DNA from: Neptunomonas antarctica | GTDB taxonomy: Bacteria; Pseudomonadota; Gammaproteobacteria; Pseudomonadales; Balneatricaceae | Direction of reading: 5' to 3' | DNA: 64,000 nucleotides | Assembly: GCF_001305295.1 (NCBI RefSeq) | Contig: NZ_LJSI01000053.1 | Span: forward strand, 558,001-622,000 | In this document: in pieces, positions 9,357-18,069 of the stretch | Layout of the letters: each line of letters begins with the position of its first letter | How positions within the stretch are numbered: the stretch's first letter is position 1 | Notes under the pieces: model-generated | Databases searched by the model: none | What the model was told of the DNA's origin: nothing | What the model saw: the letters and a program-made list of their open reading frames with translations, nothing else | Translations under genes and position numbers: made by a program

Positions 9357-9392
9357 TTGACATATTATTAAATTGCACTAGCATACTAGTAC
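9357..9392 (+). promoter_or_regulatory. trpR promoter with overlapping TrpR operator
   Basis: TTGACA at 9357-9362 is a perfect -35 hexamer. Plausible -10 choices are TAGCAT (9379-9384, 16-bp spacer) and CATACT (9382-9387, 19-bp spacer). Across the -10 lies ACTAGCATACTAGT (9377-9390), which has the half-sites and 3-base spacing of the TrpR operator (ACTAG-N3-ACTAGT). The operator ends two bases before the trpR ATG, so transcription should start almost at the start codon. Bound TrpR would block the promoter. Confidence 0.8.
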
Positions 9393-9635
9393 ATGAATAC
9401 AGACAAGCAATATACCCGTGAGTTAATGGAGCATCTGCTGGCGTTTAATACGCCGGATGAGATGGAGCAGGCGTTGCGTGCGCTGCTAACCCCTGCTGAA
9501 TTCAGCGAGGTCACTAAGCGGTTACAGATTTTCAAGCTGTTGGGGCAGGGTATGCCACAGCGTCAGATTGCTGAAACGCTGGGTGTGGGTATTGCCACCG
9601 TGACGCGTGGTTCGCGTGCGCTTAAAGCCGAATAA
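9393..9635 (+). CDS. trpR: Trp operon repressor TrpR
   Basis: An 80-aa tryptophan-responsive repressor, shorter than E. coli TrpR (108 aa) but with the whole DNA-binding core: LLTPAEFSEVTKRLQIFKLL then the helix-turn-helix MPQRQIAETLGVGIATVTRGSRALK at the C-terminus. The match to the E. coli GIATITRGSNSLK segment is very close. A TrpR operator immediately precedes the start codon, which supports both identity and autoregulation. There is no Shine-Dalgarno sequence, so the mRNA may be leaderless. trpE follows after 26 bases, so the repressor is the first gene of the operon it controls. Confidence 0.92.
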   Translation: MNTDKQYTRELMEHLLAFNTPDEMEQALRALLTPAEFSEVTKRLQIFKLLGQGMPQRQIAETLGVGIATVTRGSRALKAE

Positions 9636-9661
9636 GGATAACTGAGAGTAAATAAGGTTAA

Positions 9662-11059
9662 ATGAATATGATGTCCCGTAGACCTGATCGTATCGATCTT
9701 CCTCGCAAACCGCATTATGTCACTATCACGTCTGATTGTGATTTTTTTGATCTGTTTAAGAAAATCGACAAGCAGTTTGACACCTGTTTTATGTTGGAGT
9801 CGTTAGGTGAAGATAGTTTTATCTCGCGCTATTCGATTATCGGTTTTGATCCGGAAAAAATAATCTGGGCTGAAGGCAAAACGCTGACGATTCAGGAACG
9901 TGATGGCCAGTGCGAGCAGTATCACAGTGATAACCCTTATTACCTGTTGCGTGATTTGATGCCGCAGAATGTGATTTCACGTAAATATGCGGGTGGGCTA
10001 ACGGGTTATCTCAGCTACGACAGTATGAATTACTTTGAGCCAACCCTTAATCTGCAAAGCAGCGAGCTGTTCGAGGCGTTTAAGTTTGGCCTTTATAAAG
10101 ATGGCGTGATTCTGGATAAGATGACAGGCGAGGTTACCTATTTCTATTACACCGATAGCCGTCTGGACTTAGTGGAATCATTAATTGCTCAAGAGTATGT
10201 GGGCAATGGCGCGCTGCAAATCACGCCCATGGGTGAGACGATGACGCAGGCTGAGCACGCGGCCGCGGTGATGAAGGTTAAGCAGGATATTATTGACGGT
10301 AAAATTTTCCAGACCGAGGTGGGCTTTAAGAAGCGCTTTAAGCTGGAAGGCGACACCATCAATATTTATGAGAAATTGCGCGAGGTTAATCCGTCTCCGC
10401 AGATGTATTACGTTAAGTTTGGCGAGCAGAAGCTGATCGGGGCCAGTCCTGAGTTATTGTTCCGTTTGCGTCAGGGCGAAATGGAAACCTTCCCGTTGGC
10501 AGGTACGGCAAAACGCGGTGCTACAGAGGAAGAAGACCGCGCCTTGGCGCGTAATCTGCTGAACGATCCTAAAGAGATCGCCGAGCACAATATGATTGTC
10601 GATCTGCACCGCAATGATATTGGTCGGGTGGCGCAGTTTGGTACGGTGAAAGTACGCAGCTTGATGGATATTAAACGCTTTAGCCATGTGCAACATATCT
10701 CCAGTGAAATTGTCGGTATTATCGCCGAAGATCAGGATATGTTCTCTGCATTGGCGAGTAATTTTCCAGCGGGTACGCTTACCGGAGCGCCAAAAATTGA
10801 AGCGATGAAAGTTATTAATGAGCTGGAACTGGACGGCCGTGGCCCGTATGGCGGCGCTGTAGGAAACTTTTCTTTTAATGGCGATTGCACCTTTGCTATT
10901 CCGATTCGGACGGTGTTTGCTAACGGCGAAGAGGCATATGTGCAAACCTGTGGAGGCAATGTTTACGATTCCAATGCCGAAGATGAATATGAAGAGATTC
11001 AGCGTAAGTTTGCAGGTACCAAGAAAGTCCTGGATCTATTTATTAAGGAAGAGGCGTGA
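9662..11059 (+). CDS. trpE: Anthranilate synthase component I
   Basis: This subunit converts chorismate plus ammonia to anthranilate, the first step of tryptophan synthesis. The 465-aa protein shows the inhibitor-site region (FMLESLGED, near residue 41), NPSPQMYYV in the middle, GASPELLFR, the PLAGTAKRG block (about 277-285), EHNMIVDLHRND and the C-terminal TLTGAPKIEAM and GPYGGAVG motifs of chorismate-binding enzymes. The FQTEVGFKKRF segment differs from the usual proteobacterial TrpE sequence and suggests a divergent subclass. Clustering with trpR and trpG favours Trp over p-aminobenzoate synthesis. trpD and trpC are not in the window. Confidence 0.92.
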   Translation: MNMMSRRPDRIDLPRKPHYVTITSDCDFFDLFKKIDKQFDTCFMLESLGEDSFISRYSIIGFDPEKIIWAEGKTLTIQERDGQCEQYHSDNPYYLLRDLMPQNVISRKYAGGLTGYLSYDSMNYFEPTLNLQSSELFEAFKFGLYKDGVILDKMTGEVTYFYYTDSRLDLVESLIAQEYVGNGALQITPMGETMTQAEHAAAVMKVKQDIIDGKIFQTEVGFKKRFKLEGDTINIYEKLREVNPSPQMYYVKFGEQKLIGASPELLFRLRQGEMETFPLAGTAKRGATEEEDRALARNLLNDPKEIAEHNMIVDLHRNDIGRVAQFGTVKVRSLMDIKRFSHVQHISSEIVGIIAEDQDMFSALASNFPAGTLTGAPKIEAMKVINELELDGRGPYGGAVGNFSFNGDCTFAIPIRTVFANGEEAYVQTCGGNVYDSNAEDEYEEIQRKFAGTKKVLDLFIKEEA

Positions 11060-11061
11060 GC

Positions 11062-11727
11062 ATGAAAGTTTATATTATCGATAATTACGACTCGTTCACC
11101 TATAACCTCTATCAGTATATTGGCGAGATCCTGACATCTGAAAAAGCCAAAGGGGCTGTGGATGATTTCGAGATTATTGTTAAACGTAATGATCAGGTAA
11201 CGCTTGAAGAGATTAAAGCCGCCAATCCTGACCGAATCATTATCTCTCCGGGGCCGGGCTCACCAGAAGATGAGCACTATTTTGGCGTCTGTGCTGAGGT
11301 TATCGGGCAGCTGGGTAAAACCATTCCCTTATTGGGCGTGTGTTTGGGAATGCAGGGTATTGTGCATCAGTTTGGCGGTAAGGTGGTGAAAGCTCCGCTG
11401 CCTGTACATGGTAAGATCAGCCCGATTACACATAATGGAAAGGGGATTTTTCGCGGTATTCCCGATAAGCTTGAAGTGATGCGTTATCATTCGCTGATGG
11501 CTGAAGTTGAGAGTTTCCCTGAGTGCCTGATATTGACCTCAGTGGTGGGAGAATTAGCAGCAGATGAGTTTGCTGATTATGCAAGAATCCATCAGGGCGG
11601 GGCGTTTGAAATTATGGCGGTCCAGCATCGTGAATATCCGATTAGCGGTATCCAATTTCATCCCGAGTCCTTTGCCACTGAAGGCGGCAAAGAGCTGATT
11701 AAGAACTTTCTTTTCTTCGCGGAATAA
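11062..11727 (+). CDS. trpG: Anthranilate synthase component II (glutamine amidotransferase)
   Basis: Class-I glutamine amidotransferase supplying ammonia to TrpE. The 221-aa protein begins MKVYIIDNYDSFTYNLYQY and carries the catalytic Cys in LLGVCLGMQG (about residue 94) and the His/Glu pair in GIQFHPESF near the C-terminus. The oxyanion-hole segment SPGPGSPED is present. The ATG at 11062 is preferred over the GTG at 11056 because it aligns with the family N-terminus and lies two bases after the trpE stop with a purine-rich site upstream. Its 3' end overlaps the 3' end of lnt on the other strand by 29 bases. Confidence 0.93.
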   Translation: MKVYIIDNYDSFTYNLYQYIGEILTSEKAKGAVDDFEIIVKRNDQVTLEEIKAANPDRIIISPGPGSPEDEHYFGVCAEVIGQLGKTIPLLGVCLGMQGIVHQFGGKVVKAPLPVHGKISPITHNGKGIFRGIPDKLEVMRYHSLMAEVESFPECLILTSVVGELAADEFADYARIHQGGAFEIMAVQHREYPISGIQFHPESFATEGGKELIKNFLFFAE

Positions 11728-13201
11728 AACCCGCTGCTATCAATAGCATGCTGAATAACAACACAGGCAGTACCCCGTAGAGTTGATACGGTGTACTGCC
11801 TGATCTGTTCTCTATCTGTCCTTTCAATACTGCCACTTCATACGCCGGTGCTTGTGCTGCGATATCGCCATAGGGGTCGACAATGGCGGTGAGTCCGTTA
11901 TTGGTGCTTCGGACTAGCCAGCGACCATTCTCTAACGCACGCATGCGCGCAATCTGTAGATGTTGCGCCGGTGCAATTGAATGGCTAAACCATGTATCGT
12001 TCGATACGGTGAGAATCCAGTCGCTGTCAGCAGACATTTTTCTGACCAGTTCCGGGTAGGCTATTTCATAGCAGATGGCCGCTGCGATTTTGCTGTCGCC
12101 CACACTTAGTGTGGTCTGTTGTTGTGTCGGCAGGCTGAAGCTGGACATAGGTAGATTGAAAAACTCGATCAGCCCCCGCAAGTAGTTTTCCATGGGTACA
12201 TATTCGCCAAAAGGTACCAGTCGTTGTTTGTGGTAAATATCGGTTTCGCCTGTTAATAGCGCAAGGCTGTTGTATGCGCGATAGCCATTGGGGTGTGTTG
12301 TGTCACGTTCAATCGAGGGGATGCCACTGATCAGTGAGCGGTTATCTGCATTGAAAATGCTGAGCAGGTTATGCATGTAAGGTGTTGCGGTCGATAATAA
12401 CGAGGGAATAGCTGTTTCCGGCCAGATCACGATGGACGCCTGGGTCTGTTCAAGAGTGATTTTGCTATACAGGTTAAGAAAATCCGGCAGATAATTTTTG
12501 TCCCATTTTAGCTGCTGCGCAACATTGGCCTGAACAATATCGATATCCTGAAAGTTACCGCTTGCCTGAGTCCAGTCTTTAGGCAACACCAGAGATAGAC
12601 AAGGCAGTGTCAGTATAATGGCAAGAGTAATGCGCTGAGTCATGCTGCGGGAGCGGATCAGTAATATACCCGCGAGCGACAGGCTAAGTGCCACTAATGA
12701 CAGTAACCAGACACCGCCTATCGGTGCCCAGAATTTAAACGGGGTGTCTATGAGTGCGTAGCCAAGATAGAGCCACGGAAATCCGGTGAGAAACCAGCTG
12801 CGAATCCATTCAAATACTATCCATACACCGATGAAACCGGCGGCCGGGAAACGTGACCCTGAAAGCCATTTGGCATAACACCAGCCTTGCGCGGCGAACA
12901 TAAGTGCCAGTCCCATAGCAAATGCCAGTGTCAGTAATGACGCCAGTAAAACCGAGGCATTGCCGTAAGTATGGATGCTGACATAGACCCACGAGACGCC
13001 TGAACCAAAAAAACCCACACCAAAGCACCAGCTGACCCATGCGGCTTTGCGCGGTGCTAGATCTTGTAGTAGTAAATACAGAATGCCCGGTGTGAGTAAT
13101 ATCAGGACCCACAGGTCAAGCGGGGAAAATGCCAGAGGCGTGAGCGCGCCGCATAGTAGTGATAGCAGCGCGCGGTGTTTCAGTAGGGCTGTTTGTAGCA
13201 T
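11699..13201 (-). CDS. lnt: Apolipoprotein N-acyltransferase
   Basis: Inner-membrane enzyme that N-acylates the Cys of diacylated lipoproteins, the last maturation step before Lol sorting. The 500-aa protein has an N-terminal membrane part with about six to seven hydrophobic segments (residues 1-205) and a periplasmic nitrilase-like domain. The catalytic triad is visible: Glu262 in WPETAIPS, Lys325 in YHKQRLVPFGE and Cys377 in AAICYEIAYPE, matching E267/K335/C387 of E. coli. A final hydrophobic segment precedes a basic tail. It is the last gene of the miaB-ybeZ-ybeY-corC-lnt operon, 25 bases after corC. Confidence 0.96.
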   Translation of the reverse strand: MLQTALLKHRALLSLLCGALTPLAFSPLDLWVLILLTPGILYLLLQDLAPRKAAWVSWCFGVGFFGSGVSWVYVSIHTYGNASVLLASLLTLAFAMGLALMFAAQGWCYAKWLSGSRFPAAGFIGVWIVFEWIRSWFLTGFPWLYLGYALIDTPFKFWAPIGGVWLLSLVALSLSLAGILLIRSRSMTQRITLAIILTLPCLSLVLPKDWTQASGNFQDIDIVQANVAQQLKWDKNYLPDFLNLYSKITLEQTQASIVIWPETAIPSLLSTATPYMHNLLSIFNADNRSLISGIPSIERDTTHPNGYRAYNSLALLTGETDIYHKQRLVPFGEYVPMENYLRGLIEFFNLPMSSFSLPTQQQTTLSVGDSKIAAAICYEIAYPELVRKMSADSDWILTVSNDTWFSHSIAPAQHLQIARMRALENGRWLVRSTNNGLTAIVDPYGDIAAQAPAYEVAVLKGQIENRSGSTPYQLYGVLPVLLFSMLLIAAGFIPRRKESS

Positions 13202-13226
13202 TTCAGAAGCTCTTTACGCTAAGGCG

Positions 13227-14063
13227 CTATAAATTCCGTTTTACCTGCAGCAATCTGATGCGTCGGTTGTCGGATGACAGTACTGTGAAGGTAAAGCCAT
13301 GTATCGATACGGTTTCATCTTTGCGGGGTAAGTGGCCGAAACGGTGTGTGACAATGCCGCCAATGGTATCAAACTCGTCATCTGAGAAACTGGTGTCGAA
13401 ATACTCATTAAAGTCGTCGACTTCAGTCAGTGCTTTAACAATATAGGCGTTGTCATCAAATAGACGGATATTGCCTTCGTCGTCATTGATGTCATGTTCG
13501 TCTTCAATTTCGCCGACGATCTGTTCGAGCACATCTTCAATCGTTACGAGTCCGGCAATGCCGCCGTATTCATCAATCACGATGGCCATGTGGTTTCGCG
13601 TTGCTCTGAACTCTTTCAACAGTACGTTGAGTCTTTTGCTTTCCGGGATAAGCGTCGCTTTGCGCAGTTTGCTGTAAATATCAAACGCTTCAGCGCTGTC
13701 ATCAATGATCAGAGGTAGTAAGTCTTTCGCCAGTAACACACCAATCACTTCATTGGGGTTGTCACCGATCACCGGAAAACGCGAGTGGGCGCTGGATATG
13801 ATAAGAGGCAGAAACTCTTTAGGTGTTTGTGCCGCGCTGACAACGGTCATTTGTGAGCGTGGGATCATGACATCCCGTACCTGCATTTCGGCGACTTGTA
13901 TGGCGCCTTCGATAATGCTGAGGGCTTCTTGATCCAGTACGCTTTCTTCTACCGCATCGCGCAAGATAGTGAGTACTTCTTCGCGGGTTTTGGGTTCATC
14001 AGAGAATGCCTGGGCAAGACGCCCGAACCAACTTCGTGGTTGTCCCGATCGACCTTCACTCAT
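13227..14063 (-). CDS. corC: CorC/YbeX, CBS-pair plus transporter-associated domain
   Basis: A 278-aa soluble protein of the CorC/HlyC group, linked to magnesium/cobalt efflux and, as YbeX, to ribosome metabolism. The order is a short N-terminal segment, a CBS pair (VRDVMIPRSQMTVV at about 57-70 and HMAIVIDEYGGIAGLVTIEDV at about 157-177) and the C-terminal CorC/HlyC domain with FDTIGGIVTHRFGHLPRKDE. There is no transmembrane N-terminal domain, unlike CorB/YfjD relatives. It lies between ybeY (5-base gap) and lnt (25-base gap), the same arrangement as E. coli ybeX. Confidence 0.94.
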   Translation of the reverse strand: MSEGRSGQPRSWFGRLAQAFSDEPKTREEVLTILRDAVEESVLDQEALSIIEGAIQVAEMQVRDVMIPRSQMTVVSAAQTPKEFLPLIISSAHSRFPVIGDNPNEVIGVLLAKDLLPLIIDDSAEAFDIYSKLRKATLIPESKRLNVLLKEFRATRNHMAIVIDEYGGIAGLVTIEDVLEQIVGEIEDEHDINDDEGNIRLFDDNAYIVKALTEVDDFNEYFDTSFSDDEFDTIGGIVTHRFGHLPRKDETVSIHGFTFTVLSSDNRRIRLLQVKRNL

Positions 14064-14068
14064 TTTTC

Positions 14069-14527
14069 TTACACTCCTTGTTGGTAAGGATCAGGGATAT
14101 TCAGGCTCGCCAGTAGTGCGATCTCCAGTGTTTCCATTTGCTCTGCATCAACATCATCTATATGGTCAAAACCGATCAGATGCAAGGTTCCGTGTATTAC
14201 CATATGTGCCCAATGGTGGTGCGGCAGTTTGTTTTGTTCTTTAGCTTCTTGGGCTACGATTTCGGCGCAGATGGCAAGATCGCCGAGTAAATCCATGGGA
14301 ATATCCGCCGGGCCTTCAAACGGAAAAGAAAGCACGTTGGTCGGCGATGCTTTGCCGCGATAGTCGGTATTTAGTTGCTGGCTCTCTTCGGGTTCTACCA
14401 GGCGAATACACATTTCGCCTGCTGTTTTACGTCCAGTCAGAGCTAACGAAACCCAACGTAGAAAATCTTCATCGCTGGGTAGGTCCGGGTTCTCTATGTC
14501 TCTTTGAACGTCAACAAAATAGCTCAT
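14069..14527 (-). CDS. ybeY: Endoribonuclease YbeY
   Basis: Single-strand endoribonuclease for 16S rRNA 3'-end maturation and 70S ribosome quality control. The 152-aa size is standard. The zinc motif H-x3-H-x5-H is intact as HGTLHLIGFDH (about residues 114-124). The YRGKASPTNVLSFPFE segment, typical of the family, precedes it. The start overlaps the ybeZ stop by four bases (ATGA), indicating translational coupling with the PhoH-like partner. Confidence 0.96.
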   Translation of the reverse strand: MSYFVDVQRDIENPDLPSDEDFLRWVSLALTGRKTAGEMCIRLVEPEESQQLNTDYRGKASPTNVLSFPFEGPADIPMDLLGDLAICAEIVAQEAKEQNKLPHHHWAHMVIHGTLHLIGFDHIDDVDAEQMETLEIALLASLNIPDPYQQGV

Positions 14528-15516
14528 GTTTCTGATTCCTGTTTTTGTTCAAAACGTTCGTATGCTTCAACAATGTGCTGTACCAGTGGGTGACGCACCA
14601 CATCTTTAGAAGAAAAATGTGTAAATCCAATACCTTTTACACCATCCAGCACATGCATTGCGTGTTTCAGACCGGAAGGTGTTCCTTTCGGTAGGTCGAT
14701 TTGGGTAATGTCGCCGGTAATAACGGCGGTGGTGCCAAAGCCTATGCGTGTCAGGAACATTTTCATCTGTTCACGCGTGGTGTTCTGGCTTTCGTCCAAA
14801 ATGACAAAGGCACCATTGAGTGTGCGGCCGCGCATGTAAGCCAGCGGCGCAACTTCGATAATATTGCGTTCAAGCATCTTGTCGACTTTTTCAAAACCAA
14901 GCATTTCGTAGAGGGCGTCATACAGGGGGCGTAAATAAGGGTCGACTTTTTGTGATAGGTCGCCAGGCAGGAACCCCAGTTTTTCACCGGCTTCAACGGC
15001 AGGCCGGACCAGTAAAATGCGTTCGACTTCTTCGCGTTCGAGTGCTTCAACGGCACAGGCAACGGCTAAGTATGTCTTTCCTGTTCCTGCAGGGCCAATA
15101 CCAAAATTAATGTCATGTTTCAAAATCGAGCGCACGTACATTTCCTGATTAGGGCCGCGAGGCTTAATCAGTGCTTTGCGCGTACGGATGACGACTTCAT
15201 TTTTTGGCAGTTTGTGGCCGTTATCGGTACGTTGCTCTGTGCCCGATTGTTGTAAGTGCAGATGTATCAGTTCAAGCGTGATGTTAGTGCCATCAATGGA
15301 ATCCTGATAAAGCTGTTTTAACATTTCGCTGGCCAGTACGATTTGCTCGGGTTCACCCGATACCTGAAACTCATTACTGCGGTTAGTGATCTCGACTCCT
15401 AAGCGCGCTTCGAGCAGTTTCAGGTGTTCGTTTACCTGCCCGCACACGTTGGCGAGGGCATCTGCATGAAAAGGCGTCAGTAAAAACTTTACGTCCTGAG
15501 TGATTTTTGAGGTCAT
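14524..15516 (-). CDS. ybeZ: PhoH-like ATPase YbeZ
   Basis: A 330-aa cytoplasmic P-loop ATPase of the PhoH family that works with YbeY in RNA metabolism. Walker A is GIGPAGTGKTYLA (about residues 139-151), Walker B is GAFVILDESQNTT and sensor-like ITGDITQIDLPKG follows. The N-terminal 110 residues form the family's KH-like region (EIVLASEMLKQLYQD). In this operon miaB lies 9 bases upstream and ybeY overlaps its end. The name phoH is sometimes used, but YbeZ fits the context better. Confidence 0.94.
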   Translation of the reverse strand: MTSKITQDVKFLLTPFHADALANVCGQVNEHLKLLEARLGVEITNRSNEFQVSGEPEQIVLASEMLKQLYQDSIDGTNITLELIHLHLQQSGTEQRTDNGHKLPKNEVVIRTRKALIKPRGPNQEMYVRSILKHDINFGIGPAGTGKTYLAVACAVEALEREEVERILLVRPAVEAGEKLGFLPGDLSQKVDPYLRPLYDALYEMLGFEKVDKMLERNIIEVAPLAYMRGRTLNGAFVILDESQNTTREQMKMFLTRIGFGTTAVITGDITQIDLPKGTPSGLKHAMHVLDGVKGIGFTHFSSKDVVRHPLVQHIVEAYERFEQKQESET

Positions 15517-15525
15517 ACCGCTGGT

Positions 15526-16881
15526 CTAATCCGCTGTTAGGTTATCTAGCTCAGAGCTGATGAGTTCGCCCAGCAATGAGTTCTGATAAGCATCGAGAAT
15601 ACGCACGTCCGCGAAGTGGCCTATCAGATTAGGGTTGTCGCATTTGAAATTGACGACACGATTGTTTTCGGTGCGTCCTGACAATAAACCCGGATCTTTA
15701 CGTGAATATCGGTTTACCAGAATACGCTGAGTAGACCCGATCATACGACGGCTGATCTGCATGGTTTGTTGAATAATACGTGTTTGCAGAATCTGCAGGC
15801 GCTCTTTCTTAGTCTCTTCCGTTACCGTATCAGGTAGGTCGGAAGCGGGTGTTCCCGGGCGTCGGCTGTAAATAAAACTGAATGAATTGTCGAAACCAAT
15901 TTCCTGAATCAGGTTCATGGTTGCTTCAAAATCTGCATCGGTTTCGCCAGGGAAGCCGATGATGAAGTCGGATGACATGGTCAGCTCTGGACGGACTTTC
16001 ATCAATTTTCGGATTTTTGATTTATATTCCAGCGCGGTATGGCCACGTTTCATGGCCATTAGAATCCGATCTGAGCCGGACTGTACCGGCAGGTGCAGAT
16101 GGCTGACCAGTTCCGGTACCTCAGCGAACGCCTGAATCAGGCTGTCGGTAAACTCAACCGGATGCGATGTCGTGAAACGAATACGGTCCAAACCATCAAT
16201 GGCGGCAACGTTACGAATCAATTCGGCCAGATCAACGCTGTCGCCATCATGAGTCGCACCGCAATAGGCGTTTACATTCTGGCCTAGCAGGTTGACTTCC
16301 CTTACCCCTTGTTCGGCCAGTTCTACGCATTCGGTAATAACATCATCCAACGGACGGCTGACTTCTTCACCACGGGTATAAGGCACCACGCAGAAGGAGC
16401 AATATTTACTACAACCTTCCATGACAGACACAAATGCTTCTGCGCCATCTGCCTTAGGTGTGGGCAGAACGTCGAACTTTTCTATCTCGGGGAAACTGAT
16501 ATCCACAATACCTTTCTTGCCCTGATAAGACAGGTCAATCATTTCAGGTAAGCGGTGCAGCGTCTGTGGACCAAAAATCATATCGACATAGGGTGCCCGG
16601 GTAAGGATATTTTCCCCTTCCTGGCTGGCAACGCAGCCGCCAACGCCAATGATGAGATCGGGGCGCGCATTTTTAAGTTTGCGCCATCGACCCAGCTGGT
16701 GAAATACTTTCTCTTGCGCTTTTTCCCTGATAGAACAGGTGTTTAGCAGCAAGACATCGGCGTCATCCTGATTATCGGTTAATTCCAATGCATGGGTCTC
16801 TCCAAGTAAGTCTGACATACGCGCAGAATCATACTCGTTCATTTGACAACCATGAGTTTTAATAAACAGCTTTTTCGCCAT
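15526..16881 (-). CDS. miaB: tRNA-2-methylthio-N6-isopentenyladenosine synthase MiaB
   Basis: Radical-SAM methylthiotransferase that adds a methylthio group to i6A37 in tRNAs reading UNN codons. The 451-aa protein has the N-terminal UPF0004 domain with cluster cysteines in [12 protein letters not shown] (Cys11), [12 protein letters not shown] and [11 protein letters not shown], the radical-SAM motif [12 protein letters not shown] and a C-terminal TRAM domain (about residues 385-448). The start at 16881 is chosen over an upstream in-frame ATG at 16983 because it aligns with the family N-terminus [12 protein letters not shown] and is preceded by AAGGTG. It is the first gene of the five-gene operon ending with lnt. 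Confidence 0.96.
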   Translation of the reverse strand: MAKKLFIKTHGCQMNEYDSARMSDLLGETHALELTDNQDDADVLLLNTCSIREKAQEKVFHQLGRWRKLKNARPDLIIGVGGCVASQEGENILTRAPYVDMIFGPQTLHRLPEMIDLSYQGKKGIVDISFPEIEKFDVLPTPKADGAEAFVSVMEGCSKYCSFCVVPYTRGEEVSRPLDDVITECVELAEQGVREVNLLGQNVNAYCGATHDGDSVDLAELIRNVAAIDGLDRIRFTTSHPVEFTDSLIQAFAEVPELVSHLHLPVQSGSDRILMAMKRGHTALEYKSKIRKLMKVRPELTMSSDFIIGFPGETDADFEATMNLIQEIGFDNSFSFIYSRRPGTPASDLPDTVTEETKKERLQILQTRIIQQTMQISRRMIGSTQRILVNRYSRKDPGLLSGRTENNRVVNFKCDNPNLIGHFADVRILDAYQNSLLGELISSELDNLTAD

Positions 16882-17030
16882 TACACACCTTGCTGGATCA
16901 TTACAAAAGACCCGATATTGTACTGGATACGGGTGGGTTTTAATAGTTTTTGACGTGCTTGTAAAAATCGGGTTTGCCCCCATATATTGGTCAGAAAATA
17001 ATGCTGTGTTATGCGGAGTTAATTGAGTAT

Positions 17031-17351
17031 ATGGCCATTGAAGAATGCATCTATCGTGTGAAATTTATTAATCAGGATAAGGTGTATGAAGTCTTTGTGG
17101 AACACATATTTCAAAGTGAAATGTGGGGTTTTATTGAGCTGGAAGGGTTTGTTTTTGGTCGCCGCTCTGAATTGCTGGTAGACCCGGGAGAAGAGAAACT
17201 AAAGCAGGAGTTTGCGGAAGTTGAGCGCAGTTATGTTCCTTTGCAGGCTATTATCCGCATTGACGAGGTTCCCAAAGGAGGTGTGGCGAAAATTAGTGAT
17301 GTAAAAGGTAATGTCACACCTTTTCCTATCATGCCGCCCGCTAGAAAATAG
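17031..17351 (+). CDS. DUF1820 family protein
   Basis: A 106-aa small cytoplasmic protein of uncharacterised family DUF1820, common in gammaproteobacteria. It begins with [20 protein letters not shown], then [24 protein letters not shown], and ends in a Pro-rich tail with [10 protein letters not shown]. The start at 17031 is preferred over an in-frame ATG at 16974 because family members begin just before the YRVxF strand. No catalytic motif is visible. It is divergent from miaB and converges with a lipoprotein gene. Confidence 0.82.
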   Translation: MAIEECIYRVKFINQDKVYEVFVEHIFQSEMWGFIELEGFVFGRRSELLVDPGEEKLKQEFAEVERSYVPLQAIIRIDEVPKGGVAKISDVKGNVTPFPIMPPARK

Positions 17352-17375
17352 CTAATCACAAAAATACCGCTAACC

Positions 17376-17398
17376 ATAGGCCGCTTGATGCGGCCTAT
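17376..17398. terminator. Hairpin between converging genes
   Basis: A perfect 9-bp stem (ATAGGCCGC / GCGGCCTAT) with loop TTGAT lies between the DUF1820 and lipoprotein genes. It has no clear T-tract on the plus strand and a modest one on the minus strand. Confidence 0.5.
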
Positions 17399-17411
17399 TG
17401 CCTGTCGATAA

Positions 17412-17930
17412 TCAATGAATGCAGGCTCCTTCATCCGTTTTTATCAGCGTGTCACCACTGGCGACTTCAACGCTGCCGTCACTGAATACGATCTCAATCT
17501 CATCTATATCTAGACAATGTACGTTGCTTTTACTCCAGGTGTTTTTCCATGAGTGGCCTTGTCTGTAAGTGCCGGGCAGCACAGGACCAGCGACGCGTAA
17601 ATAGGCGCTCTCATCACGGCTTCTTCTGGCGCGAACAACGTTGCCCTCTTTGTCATAGGCTGTGGTACGAAATAAAATGTACTGATAAATGCCCGTAGAG
17701 GAATTCGTAAATTGAATATTAGCGCCGACAGGCCCGCGTTTTTTATGAAGTATCGGGTCAGCGCGCTCTAATGTAATCAATGGGATAGGTACATAAACCG
17801 GTTCAGGTGGCGCAACCACCGCCACTTTTTCTGTGCTGCAGGCCGATAATAAAATAATTGTAATCAGTAGACTTGCTTGTTTTAGGCGTGATTGTTTTAG
17901 ATGAAGGCCTGAGTGTTGGATGAGCTGCAT
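17412..17930 (-). CDS. Predicted YcfL-like (DUF1425) lipoprotein
   Basis: A 172-aa predicted outer-membrane lipoprotein. The N-terminus has basic residues, a hydrophobic stretch and a lipobox LLSAC at about residues 27-31. The mature part has an Ig-like beta-rich pattern (VGANIQFTNSSTGIYQYILFRTTAYDKEGN) resembling the DUF1425/YcfL group of lipoproteins. That resemblance is tentative. An uncommonly long stretch precedes the signal core, so the true start may be an internal codon. It is transcribed away from epmB, with 139 bases separating them. Confidence 0.6.
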   Translation of the reverse strand: MQLIQHSGLHLKQSRLKQASLLITIILLSACSTEKVAVVAPPEPVYVPIPLITLERADPILHKKRGPVGANIQFTNSSTGIYQYILFRTTAYDKEGNVVRARRSRDESAYLRVAGPVLPGTYRQGHSWKNTWSKSNVHCLDIDEIEIVFSDGSVEVASGDTLIKTDEGACIH

Positions 17931-18069
17931 GGGAAGTTCCTGTGGCTATGCATGTTTCAGTAATTAATTAATAGTTATTAACAGTAGACACCTGTCGTTC
18001 TGAAGTGGTTCCCTTTATACACGAGTAAGCTTAAGGTTAGCTGATTCTACTTGGCTGAATCAAGTTAGA

